A DNA stretch of 64,000 nt, taken from contig CM055096.1 of NCBI GenBank assembly GCA_029204225.1, positions 871,001-935,000 of the forward strand. Direction: 5' to 3'. Below the pieces are notes generated by a model. The model saw nothing but the letters and a program-made list of their open reading frames with translations. It searched no databases and was not told where the DNA came from. The position numbers were made by a program, and so were the translations under genes. Shown piece after piece: positions 1-10,112 of the stretch; the first letter of the stretch is position 1; the number at the start of each line of letters is the position of its first letter. The stretch is from Diphasiastrum complanatum (lineage: Eukaryota > Streptophyta > Lycopodiopsida > Lycopodiales > Lycopodiaceae).

Positions 1-1439
1 AGTGAGTTGAAGCAATGACCCAAGAGTTTGAAGCCTTGATGTCAAACAACACATGGGAGCTTGTGGAGCCACCAAACAACATGCATGTGATTAGATGTAA
101 GTGGGTTTTCAAGATCAAGTATAATAATGATGGATCTATCAACAAATATAAAGCAAGACTTTGTGCTAAAGGCTACTCTCAAATGACAGGTCTTCACTAT
201 GAAGACACCTTTGCACCAGTTGCAAAAATGATAACAATCGGAATACTTATATCTCTTGCATGTTATCACAATTGGAGGATGTTTCAGCTTGACGTTTCTA
301 ATGCCTTTCTCAATGGTTACCTTGAGGAGGAGATTTACATGGAGCAACCACCTGGATTTGTGAAAGAAGGTGAAGAATCAAAATGTTGTCTTTTGTTCAA
401 AAGTCTTTATGGACTAAAACAAGCACCAAGGTCTTGGTATGCAAGACTCAACTCCTATCTCATATCGCTCGCATTTTGTCTTAGTGAATATGACTCCTCT
501 TTGTATACTAAGTTTGTAAATAACTTTGTAGTTATTCTTCTCATCTATGTAGATGATATCATTCTTTGTGAAAATAATGAGAAGCTAGTTGAAGAAACTA
601 AGCATGCACTTGGTAGTGAATTTAAGATGCAGGACTTAGGAGTTCTTCACTATATTTTAGGCCTTGAAATTGACTTTTGGAAAGGTCATGCCTTCATAAG
701 TCAAGGTATATATGCACTTTCCATGCTCAAGAAATTTCAAATGGAAAACTATAAAGGCATAGATACACCAATGGAGCACATTGTAAAAGTTCCTACGAAA
801 GATGATGAAAAATCCTTTGAGGACATCACTCTTTATAGGAGTCTTATTGGCTCACTTATATGGTTAACTGTGACTAGGCCTGATCTAAGTTTTAGTGTGC
901 ATAAGCTAAGTCAACACATGCAGGATCCAAAGATATATCATTGGAAGTTGGCTAAAAGAATCTTGAGGTATATATCTTCTACCTTAGACTATGGATTAAT
1001 CTACAAAGGAGAAGATCTGACTTTGGTTGCTTTTTCAAATTCAGGTTTTGCAGGAGACAAGTTGGATAGAAAATACACAAGTGCTTACACAATTTTTCTA
1101 GGAGGAAATCTAGTTTCTTGGCTATCAAAGAAGCAAGCAACTATATCCTTATCATCCTGTGAAACTGAATACAAATCTCTTACAATCACAACAAAACAGG
1201 TTTTATGGATCAAAAGGCTACTCTTGGAACTAAAGTGTTATGGAGATGAAGACCTTCCAATTATCAAGATTGATAACATCTCAGCTCAGTCTCTTGCAAA
1301 TAATCTTGTGTTCCATGCAAGGAGCAAACACATCGAGATAGCTCATCATTTTGTAAGAGAAAAAGTTATTGGGAGAGAGATTTTATTGGAGCATGTTGAA
1401 TCTTCAAATTGTGTTGCAGATCTTCTCACCAAGCCATAA
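1..1439 (+). pseudogene. Copia pol, 3' part: reverse transcriptase and RNase H
   Basis: The 474 codons from 15 are open and encode a copia RT followed by RNase H. RT motifs in order are LDVSNAFLNG, SLYGLKQAPRSWY and the catalytic YVDD near residue 178. RNase H follows, with the CETEY glutamate and the IKIDN aspartate, ending in VADLLTKP. The gene runs off the left edge; codon 3-5 is TGA where relatives have TGG, so the frame is already broken upstream. The first RNase H aspartate is also lost: the usual SDxD reads SNSG at 1035-1046. The frame therefore looks intact but the enzyme should be dead. A polypurine tract and an LTR follow directly. Confidence 0.93.
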
Positions 1440-1446
1440 GGAGGAG
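1438..1446 (+). promoter_or_regulatory. Polypurine tract before 3' LTR
   Basis: An AAGGAGGAG-type purine run sits between the pol stop codon and an LTR start TGTGAAAATT at 1447. This is the normal position for the plus-strand primer of a copia element. Confidence 0.75.
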
Positions 1447-1841
1447 TGTGAAAATTAGTAAAATTATATCTTCCTATCTCAAGTTTTGGGGCCATGCCTA
1501 TGTTATTTCCATTGTAAACTTTATTGTACATAAAGGTATGTGAATTGAGCACATAACCTTCTAGAATAGGTCGAGTTTGAGTTAGGTAGATTCAAATTTG
1601 ATGTCATGCAAAAGCTTAGATTACATGCAATGTCATTCAAAGTGCATGCATGCAACATGCAATCAGTGCATGCATGCAAAATGCAAAGTAGTTTTCATGA
1701 TCTACACATGTCTAGGCAATTTTGAGAGGTGATATGCAGTACATGCAATATCCATGCATGCAGTTACACATGTGGATCCCTGTAGTTGAGTTAACTAAGT
1801 TAATTGGACTTTCCATGCAACTCCACTATAGGAATCCGAGC
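1447..1841 (+). repeat. 3' LTR of the left-edge copia element (right end unresolved)
   Basis: The LTR starts with TG right after the polypurine tract. No second copy lies in the window, so its right end is not defined; gypsy-like sequence begins somewhere after about 1840. It contains a cluster of ATGCATGCA words at 1641-1767. Confidence 0.55.
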
Positions 1842-2322
1842 CTCTTTGATGTAGGGAAACTTCCCTCACAACCACCATCGGTCACTGATGACCGACTCTC
1901 AACTTCAGCGCCATATCTAAATGTGAGGGAAGAAAGGAGACAATACCAGAAGATACGACACTAGGTACAGAGAGCAGAAGCGGAGGAAAAAGATCAAGAA
2001 AGGGACAACCCTATGGAACCTCCTACTAATGAGGAACAGGACCCACGAACGGGCTCACCATTGCGCACTGATTAGAACGATCGATTGCATCATCATGAGC
2101 CACCTTTCCACATGGTGGAACTCGGGAACCGCACACTGAAAGGCCCACAAGCTTGTTGGCGAGCCGTGTTAGTTTACCCCTTGGGAAATTACTGCGGATT
2201 GCACCACAAGCTAAAAGCCTTTTGGTTGAATGGGCCAAAGTGGACGCGGAACCAGTAGCACTAGAGCCCATATACTATATGGGCTACGAAGAGACTAGTA
2301 ACGTCCTCCACATCGGGGCAAC

Positions 2323-2645
2323 GTGGAAAGCGAGGAACACAACATCACCCTATCGATCAAACACAAGAGATTTGAGGACGAGGCAACAGTGATAGATGGA
2401 GGATCCGATGTCAATTTGATTTCCACTACTTTGTTTCAAAAGTGGGGTCTACAGGGATTGAAGCCAGCAAGATTTGCCATCAAGCTAGCGGATCAATCCT
2501 ATGTAAAACCGAAGGGTGTGGTTGCCCATATCCCTGTAAAAATAGCAATCATGCAGTTTGTGATCACCTTTGTAGTAATGGATATACCTGAATCTCCATC
2601 TACACACTGTGTTTTACTAGGAAGACCATGGTTGAGGACGATGGC
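2323..2645 (+). pseudogene. Ty3/gypsy retropepsin (protease)
   Basis: The translation contains VIDGGSDVNLIS, the retropepsin active-site region; the usual DSGS/DGGS pattern is kept as DGGS. It ends in VLLGRPWLRT, matching the LGRPWL motif that closes gypsy proteases. No starting methionine is expected because it is part of a polyprotein. Downstream the frame breaks at the deletion that removed RT. Confidence 0.8.
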
Positions 2646-3267
2646 TATTTCTGTTGTTAGAGTTTGATTTTTGGATAGTAGTTCGCAAGGGAAAACAACA
2701 CTACATGGTAGATCATATATCGCGTATCAAGGAGAAGGAGTTTGCAACCCAACCCGACGATGATGCTGCCTTATTTTATGTAGACACAGTACCGGAATGG
2801 GCGGCTGACATAGTTGAATACCTAATGAGGGGCCACCCAGACAAATCACTACCAAAGGCAGATCAGCAAAAATTGATTTTGAAAGCTAGACCTTATCAAC
2901 TGATTGCCAGCCAATTGTACTGAAGAGGACCAGATGGGATTATTCGGCGATGTATTCTTCCTCATGAGGCAACTCAAATCATTTCGCTTTCACATGAGGG
3001 CATGGGTGGAGGCCATTTTGCATCCGACATTATATTTCGCAAGATCTTACAATCAGGATGCTGGTGGCCAACGATTCATAAGGATATGGAAGAATACTTG
3101 AGGAAATGCGATGTGTGCCAAAGGGCAAAGAGACCGGCGAGATTGAATTATGAACTTTTGCACCGGGTCTTAGCCCAAGCATCATTTGAAAAGTGGGGAT
3201 TGGATTACATTGGTCCAGTTCACCCTACAACAAGAAGTACCTAGGCTCGATACATAATCATGGCCAC
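2646..3267 (+). pseudogene. Ty3/gypsy RNase H end and integrase start
   Basis: The frame reads LEFDFWIVVRKGKQHYMVDH, typical of the last part of Ty3/gypsy RNase H (VRKGKxxxxADxLSR). After a frame change, the integrase zinc finger appears: HFASDI, then KCDVCQRAK at about 3105-3131, then GLDYIGPVHP. The element is cut at 3267 by element B. Frames change near 2920 and 3000, so this cannot be translated as one protein. Confidence 0.82.
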
Positions 3268-3421
3268 TGACAAAATTTCCAGAATTCACACGTGTGGGGA
3301 AGATCCACAAATATGATAGATCTAATTAAGCTTTATGATTAGCACAATAACCTGATTCTAGATTGAATAGCAAGATCTAATACAGAAGCTATGGCTTAAC
3401 CACAATCTAGCATGCTAAGCA
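3268..3421 (-). repeat. Element B 3' LTR, piece 1 (LTR end)
   Basis: About 154 bp closely matching 17892-18046, with only a few differences. It begins TGACAAAATTTCC in plus sense and includes the palindrome CACACGTGTG at 3287-3296. The match stops abruptly at about 3421, where copia pol sequence of another family begins. Confidence 0.9.
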
Positions 3422-6297
3422 TCAAGTCCATGGTCAAGAAAGCCAAAGCTATTGGCTTGCCTAATCTTATCTCCAAGAATTTCAAGCCATGTGAGGCTTG
3501 TGCCATATCTAAGTCTCACAAGAAGTCTTTTTCAAAGTCATCTATTAAGACTACACATCCATTGGAGCTCATACACTCGGATGTGCACTTTTCATCTTCA
3601 AAGAGCAAGGGTGGTGCTACTTGCTTTGTAACTTTCATTGATGATTTCACAAGATTTACTTGGTTATATCTTCTAGCTTCAAAGTCTATGGTGTTTGACT
3701 ATTTCCTAAAGTTCAAAGCTCTAGTTGAAAAGTAATTTTCATACAAAATCAAGATTCTTAGAAGTGATGGAGGTGGTGAGTACACTTCCAATAGATTTCA
3801 TGATTATTGTGAGCTTGAAGACATTAAAAGGGAGTTTTCTTGTGCATATATACCATCTCAAAATGGGGTGGCTAAAAGAAAGAATAGAACATTGTGTGAA
3901 TGTGCCAAAACCATTAGAATTGAGGCATCCTTGCCAAAAGACTTTTGGGGTGAGGCTGTCAATTGTTCAAACCATCTTTGCAATCGACTCCCTCATGTTG
4001 CACTTGGAGGAAAGTCACCATATGAAGCACTTTATTTGAAGAAACCTAAGGGTGATCACCTTAGAGTATTTGGATGCATATGCTTTGTCCATATTCCCTT
4101 GGAAACGAGAAAGAAAGATAATCCTTGTGCAAGCAAAGGAGTAATGGTTGGATATTCATCCAACAAGAAAGCCTATCGAATCTACATGCTCTTTACTTCT
4201 AAAGTAATTGAAAGTAGAGATGTAATTTTTCATGAAGAAGAAAAGTCCAATCTTGGAGGGGCCGAGATCAAGCAACCTCAAAATCTATCACCTTTTGTTA
4301 TTGAAGACAATCAACATATGGAGGGGTCGAGATTTGAAGATGGAAGTCCTCGGATTCTCACTCCTAGAAGATCCATGAGGGAGAGATCCGAGCCTAAGAG
4401 GCTCACTAATGATGACAAAGGGAAAACAAGTGGATCTTGATTCCACTTATGCTTATTTTGTTTCTGATGAGGAGCCCAAAGATGTCCAAGAAGCCCTCAA
4501 TACCAAGGAGTGGTATGAGGCCATGAAGATTGAATATGATGCCTTGATCACCAATCACACATGGGAGCTAGTGGATCCACCACCTAACATGCACATCATT
4601 GGATGCAAGTGGGTGCTCAAGATCAAGTACAATCATGATGGCTCCATCAACAAGTACAAGGCAATATCATGTGCTAAAGGCTTTGCACAAATATATGGCC
4701 TTGACTATGAAGAAACCTTTGCTCCTATAGCAAAGATGGTGACAATAAGAATCATAATCTCTCTTGCCCTATTTTTTAAGTGGAAATTGTACCAACTTGA
4801 TGTTTCCAACATTTTTTTGAATGGCTATCTTGAGGAGGAGATATACAACAACCTCAAGGATTCATCAAGGATAAATTTAAGGTGTGTTTGCTATATAGAA
4901 TTCTTTATGGCTTGAATCAATCATCTAGATCATGGTATTCAAGACTCAACAACTTTCTACTTTCATTAGGATTTGTGCTTAGTGACTATGATCCTTCTAT
5001 GTACCAGGATCCAAGTTGATTCTGCCGCCGGGACGGCTCCCAGGACCCATGTTCGGGAGCCAGACTGATCCTGCTAGGCTTGCCAAGCTTAATCAGCATA
5101 ATAAAAACTAAGTCCAAAAAAACGTGCTTTACTAGAAAGCACTATATTCCAGGACAGAGGGGTCACGTCGAATCACACCAGAACTATAGGGAGAGTTCAA
5201 CAGACATAAACTTGGGCAGCTCAACCAGCGCCAAGAATCCAATTGCCAGTCTCAGCTCCCTCTATCAGCACAAGCCAGACACAATGCCCAGCATGTGTTG
5301 AGACTAGTTAGTCTATGCATGAATATAACCTCTTCCAAATTTAGTAAAGTTGATCCTTGGGGATGATTACCATTTCGGTTTTGCCTTCGGGACTGGTCCC
5401 AGTGGAAGGTTTGATGGTAGTAATATTGTCATTCTTCTAATCTATGTAGATGACATTATTCTTAGTGGAAGTTGTTTGATGCTAGTTCAAAAAACTAAGG
5501 ATGCATTAGGAGGAGAATTTAAAATGCAAGATCTAGGAGAGATCCATTACATTTTAGGCCTTGAGATTGATTTTCATGAAGAGTATGCTTTTATTTGTCA
5601 ATCTAGATATGTCTTTTCTATGTTGAGACAATTCAATTTGCAAAATTGCAAAGGCATAGATACTCCCATGGAGCAACATGTAAAAGACCCTATTAAAGGT
5701 AATGAAAGATCCTTCGAGGAATCACACTTTATAGGAGTCTTATAGGCTCCTTAATTTGGCTTACTATCACTAGACCTGCTTTGAGCTATTGTGTGCACAA
5801 ATTGAGTCAATTTATGCAAGATCCTAAGATCCAACATTGGAAGATGGCCAAGAGAGTTCTAAGATATGTATCTTCTACTCAAGATTATGGTTTATTGTAC
5901 AAGAATGAAGATCTAACCATTGTTGGCTATTCGGATTTCGATTTTGCAAGTGATAAGATGGATCGAAAGTCCATTAATGCATATTATACTATCTTTCTTT
6001 GAGGTAATCTTGTGTCTTGGCTTTCAAAGAAGCAAGATACCATATCTCTATCTTCTTGTGAGGCCGAGTACAAAGCACTCACTACAACAACTAAAGAGGT
6101 GCTTTGGATCAAGAGCTTAATCATGGAGCTAAAGTGCATCAAAGAAGATGATCTTCCCTTGATCAAGTGTGACAACATATCGGCACAAGCTCTTGAAAAC
6201 AATCCTATTTTTCATGCAAGAAGCAAGCATATAAAAGTGGCACACCATTTTGTAAGAGAAAAGCTCATTGGAGGTGAAATCAACTTGGAACATGTCA
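3412..6297 (+). pseudogene. Copia pol fragment, family E (integrase, RT, RNase H)
   Basis: Starts in the pre-integrase region (KNFKPCEACAISKSHKK) and runs through the integrase core (HSDVHFSSSKSKGGATC, then FIDDFTRF), RT (LDVSN, YVDD near 5445) and RNase H (GYSDFDFASD, SSCEAEYKAL). It is very close to the pol of element E at 23960-26400. Breaks: stop at 3734, frame changes near 3960 and 4430, an insert at 5005-5409, a shift near 5740 and a TGA at 6001. Unlike element E, it keeps YVDD. It ends at 6297, inside RNase H. Confidence 0.9.
5005..5409. other. Unclassified 405-bp insert in copia RT
   Basis: Comparison with element E places this block exactly between GTAC and TTTGATGG of the RT gene. 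It replaces about six bases. It is more GC-rich than its surroundings. Similar words occur near both ends (tgccgccgggacggctccca and tgccttcgggactggtccca). I see no terminal inverted repeat, no clear target duplication, and no coding homology. A TRIM, solo LTR or SINE is possible but unproven. Confidence 0.6.
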
Positions 6298-6374
6298 AAT
6301 CAGCCTTAAAGATCATGAACCTAGATCTAGACAATGCACGAAAAACCTTGAATTTTGGACTAGTATGCACTTTT

Positions 6375-7015
6375 TGTGAAAGATCCAACTAGTTTCATCA
6401 CATTTTGCAATATTTCCATATTTGGCATATTGAGGCCAAAATCTTTTTTAGACTTAGAGGTTGACTTTTCAAAGTTCATTAGTCTAAATTCTATTTGAAT
6501 AAATACTTTTTGAAAGTGTGGGAAAGATAGAATGTGAGTTTGAGTAGATTCAATTTGAATAAGTTGGGTACATTGAATCTAGACCCAAAATTAGTAGGGT
6601 TAGCATTTTGGTGGGAAAGCCAAGTGGCCAAATAGGGTTTGGACTTGCTATAAAAGGGTGGAGAGAGTGATCTTCTCTCTTCGCTATTTCATTTCATGCT
6701 TATGCATGGTTCTCTTGGGTTCTACTATCCATTGGTGCACTATCTTGGTGATTGCTTGCAATTTTATGTGTAGAATGATCTATATTTGTTATTTTTGGAT
6801 CTACATGTGTGAAATACAATAGCTTGCTGGTTTTGTATGGACAGCAACAGTACATAATTATTTCATTCAAGTTTGATCAAGTTCTATTAGTGTTTGCATC
6901 TCAAATTGTGTGTAGATGCTGATTTTTCTACATTGGTGAGATTGGTAGTGTATTTCTCTTTCTAGCAAAAGATCATTCAAGTAAATTGGATCTTAAGAAT
7001 CTGAAATCTTTCACA
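6375..7015 (+). repeat. Family-F 5' LTR (copy inside the mosaic patch)
   Basis: 641 bp from TGTGAAAGATCC to CTTTCACA, followed at once by a primer site, so it has the structure of a 5' LTR. It aligns along its whole length with 20116-20742 and in part with 37507-37822 and 38138-38467. Confidence 0.9.
6649..6656 (+). promoter_or_regulatory. TATA box of family-F LTR
   Basis: TATAAAAG, conserved at the same place in the F LTRs at 20388-20395 and 38392-38399; the copy near 37780 is mutated to CATAAAAG. Confidence 0.6.
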
Positions 7016-7027
7016 TGGTATTAGAGC
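7016..7027 (+). promoter_or_regulatory. Primer binding site, initiator-Met tRNA type
   Basis: TGGTATTAGAGC directly after the LTR; one base differs from the common TGGTATCAGAGC. Confidence 0.75.
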
Positions 7028-7056
7028 TTGTGTTTCAGGTTATGAAGGAGGAAATC

Positions 7057-7122
7057 AGTTCTATCTAGGCCAAACTTGGCATTTGCATTTATGAACAACA
7101 TACTTTCATGGTAAAATATTTG
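7057..7122 (-). repeat. Element B 3' LTR, piece 2
   Basis: Matches about 18566-18631 of the B 5' LTR (GTTCTATCTAGGCC onward). Its last five bases, ATTTG at 7118-7122, are the left target duplication of nested element A. Confidence 0.85.
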
Positions 7123-7747
7123 TGTGAAAAAAGTGGATCTTGAATGGATCCAAACTCCCAAAATACTTGGTTAAGATCTTTGCACAACAAGCTACAAAAG
7201 CTAGAAATGGCAAAGCATCCTAATGCTACCTTTGATACACATGAACTTGACAAAGCATTCAAGAGACAAAAGAAACTAATAAAAGGTACTGATGGCAGCC
7301 AAAAACAATAGCATACCAGCCCTACAAAAGCCGCCTACAACTTTTGGAAACCTCTTAAGATCATACACAAAACCTTGAAGACAATACACAAAGCAATGCT
7401 CTCAATGGAGGAAGAAACTATGACAATGATCTATTGATCTCTCTCAACAATACAATAAGTTTTTCCAACCTATTCTCCATGAATTTCAACCTAATATAGG
7501 TGAGAGAGATGACTCTCTCTCCTCTCTCTAGAACTTAGGACCCAAATTTAGGGCACCAGTAGCCTAAAATAGCCAATTTTGGCCTATATGTCCAGATAAC
7601 ATGATTTTGGTGTCATTTCATGAAATATATACTAAAATAAAAGTATCTAGGCCTCTTTCACATGTGTAAAATGTTAGATCCAAAACTATGTACAAAAATT
7701 GCCAATCTAGGCCTCAAACTAGCTAGGAAATAATGACAATTTTCACA
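7123..7747 (-). repeat. Element A 3' LTR
   Basis: 625 bp from TGTGAAAAAAGTGG to TTTTCACA in plus sense. It pairs with 12460-13114, from which it differs mainly by transitions and by lacking a 30-bp segment near 12957. Confidence 0.93.
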
Positions 7748-7782
7748 CTCCGTCTTCAACTTAACTTGCTAGTTTTACAACA

Positions 7783-9729
7783 CTACCTAATAATGATCTC
7801 CATCATGATAATAGATCTCTTCTCAAGTGTTCTAATATGTACAATATGAAGTACATCATAATTGATATAGATAATAGTGTCCATATAAGATGCTTCACTA
7901 TTTCTTACATCAATTTTACATAGAATGGTGAACAGGATACATGTAAAAGAACATAGAATCATAATGAAAGGATTCCTCCATGTATCCACCTTTGAATTAT
8001 CTGTAAAACAACAGCAAACAAGTTGTAAGTGAAAGTAACCAGCAAGTGTTTGCATGCCTCCTCCACATTCCACTATGCCCATAGTGAATGCACCATGTAT
8101 CTCCATGAATGAACCTCCATCACCACTTTTCCTTTGTAGATCTCCAATCCATGAAAGCCCTTGAGTGAATGAATGCCAAAATGATGTGTTCTCTACTCCA
8201 TTTGAATGAGCAAAATCTGAACTTGAAATACTTGAAGTATCTCCACAAGATTTGCATACAACCCTTGATCCTACATTGTCAACAATTTGCCAATTTGCCA
8301 ACACTAGGATGCTAGATCTTAAACTTTGCTCAAAAGTAAACATATTGACCACTTCAATATCATTCAAGATTTGAATGAATGCATGTACTTGATCATAAGA
8401 ACCATCAATGATAACTATTCCATCTCCAAGATCCAAAGGATGCAAAACTATGGAACTAGTTTCATTGAATTTTGACAATTCCAACACATTGACATGACAA
8501 TGTTCATACATGAGATTAAACAAATAAGGTAGACTAAAAGGACACTTCCTTGCTACTCCAAGAACCTTACTTGAACCTTCAAGAACCTGTAAAAACAGAT
8601 CCAAAATGCTTTGCCCATGTGGCTCCCCTTTGATGCTTTTGACTAGCTTCCAATTGCTACTTGCCTCTTGGTGTTGATGAAGCAATTCAAGGTCAACATC
8701 TTGATTTTCCAATAAAACATCAAGGACTTTGCATTTATAAACATCTTCAGATCTGAACCTCTGAAGATACTACCTCTCAAACACATGATTAACATCCCAC
8801 AAGATCTCATCATTGCTTGATTTCAACCTTTCACTATAGTTAGTGAAAACAATGTCACCATCATAAACCAAAAGATAGATTTCTACAATTCTATCCAACA
8901 TGAAGTAGAGTAGATGAAGTTGAGTATCAAACCTAATCAAACCAGCCCATTTGAGCTCAAACCAAACCTCAATGAGCTCACCAATGAGATCTTCCTTGCC
9001 TTGGAGAAATTGCCACTTGAGTTGCTCCATGTAGTCTTCTTCATCCAACCTTTTGCCATCTTGATCATGCATGAACACTTTACCACAATCATAGCAACCT
9101 TTGAGTTGATGAAGAGATGTAAGATCCATGCCTTGAATCCTCCCAAGAGTCACTCTTCCTTTGCCCTGTCCTTCACAAGACTCCCTCTTAATGATCACAC
9201 CACAAAAGTTAGCAATCTCCCTCTTGATAGTTGCATCATAAGAAATGGAAGAATCTCGAACATTAGAAGCCATGAAAAGAATACATAGTTCCATCAACAT
9301 AATAATGATTGAAGTACTTTTTCTTGTCAAACCTGGACTTCTAATCAATGATATAGGTAATGATAATGAACCCTCACTATCATTCACAAAAGCATCATTC
9401 AAAGTACTTCCTACTTTGAACACTTCACATTCATCTCTCCCTTTTGACTTGAGATCTTCCTCACCAAGTCTCACAATAGAACCTTTTGATCTACTTTCTT
9501 TATGAATACATGTGACACCACTTGTTTCACAAATGACTTTTTTGGACTCATCACATAAAGATACAAAAGAAACTTTTTCTTCAATCATGCTCAAAGCACC
9601 ATCTCTTTCCAAATGAGTAAATAAGTCATTAGCAACAACCATTTCCAAAGAAGAGTTTTCATCACCTCCATTGATGAAGTTAGCTCTCTTCTTACCTTTT
9701 TCATTTTTGCACTTTCCATGTAGTTCCAT
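7783..9729 (-). CDS. Unrecognised long ORF of element A, split by one TAG
   Basis: From the ATG at 9729 the frame runs 319 codons to a TAG at 8770-8772, then continues in the same frame for about 328 codons to 7783. The second half also has its own ATG at 8712. I see no integrase, RT or RNase H motif and cannot assign a family. Visible: a charged N-terminal part; a hydrophobic segment at residues 137-153 (SIIIMLMELCILFM); a CYDC pair near residue 209; and a second hydrophobic segment late in the second half (FIMILCSFTCILFTIL). Each hydrophobic segment is followed by a similar stretch (VRDSSISYDATI, VRNSEASYMDTI), suggesting an internal duplication. An in-frame TAG lies upstream of the ATG. 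A captured gene fragment or an envelope-like protein are possible but unsupported. Confidence 0.5.
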
Positions 9730-9782
9730 TGAAGAGCCACCAAGACTTGGAAATCTATGAGTAGAAGAGTTCTAACATGATA

Positions 9783-10112
9783 CTAATTTAGCACCACATG
9801 ACTCCATTGACTAGTAGGTAGCACTAGTCCATCTTTAAGATCCAATGGATCCAAAACATTGATCATAGATTCACCAAAAGTTGCCAAGTTAGCACAGCAA
9901 TAACTATCTCCAAGAAGCTCATTAGATCTCAACCTAGATCTAGCATAAGGAAGTTCTTTAGGCTTTGCATAAGATCTACCAATCTTATTGATGCTAGGGA
10001 ATGACTTTTGAAAGTTGAGAGAAACACCAACATCCATTTCATTCCTCTTGTTAGACATAACAAATGCATCAAGCTTGTAAAGTCTACCTTGTCTATTGCC
10101 CCTAGAAATCAA
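9783..10112 (-). CDS. Short ORF after Gag-protease of element A (pre-integrase remnant)
   Basis: 109 codons overlapping the end of the Gag-protease ORF by four bases in another frame. The start (RQGRLYKLDA) matches the GAG pre-integrase segment of copia polyproteins. The expected WHRRLGHPN zinc-finger part never follows. After residue 20 the sequence is unfamiliar and ends with LDPLDLKDGLVLPTSQW, whose PLDLxDGxV motif recurs in the long ORF (near 8430). Probably the junction where pol was replaced. Confidence 0.5.
   Translation of the reverse strand: MISRGNRQGRLYKLDAFVMSNKRNEMDVGVSLNFQKSFPSINKIGRSYAKPKELPYARSRLRSNELLGDSYCCANLATFGESMINVLDPLDLKDGLVLPTSQWSHVVLN

Larger units (their letters stand above)
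1842..3267 (+). mobile_element. Ty3/gypsy remnant, internally deleted
   Basis: Decayed Ty3/gypsy polyprotein sequence in plus orientation: a charged gag or linker stretch up to about 2320, an aspartic protease, then directly the end of RNase H and the start of integrase. The whole RT is missing. Element B begins at 3268, in the middle of the integrase core (after RYIIMATD). No LTRs of this element were found. Sequence at 18675-18767 could be its displaced tail, which I cannot prove. Confidence 0.75.
3422..7056 (+). mobile_element. Mosaic patch inside the B LTR: E-type pol plus F-type LTR
   Basis: This patch replaces about 520 bp of the B 3' LTR. It holds, in order, a family-E pol fragment (3422-6297) with a 405-bp insert, about 77 bp of unassigned sequence (6298-6374), a full family-F 5' LTR (6375-7015), a primer site, and about 30 bp of F leader. 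B LTR sequence resumes at 7057. Both edges fall in short shared words (tcc-atgg, agtt), which fits recombination or end-joining rather than a clean insertion. Confidence 0.75.

Noticed and set aside
8914-9505. Plus-strand frames (124 and 86 codons) inside element A
   Set aside because: They are antisense to the longer frame of the element, which runs in the direction fixed by the primer site.
7783-9729. Calling the unknown element A frame an envelope gene
   Set aside because: Hydrophobic segments alone are not enough; no signal peptide, cleavage site or family similarity can be seen.
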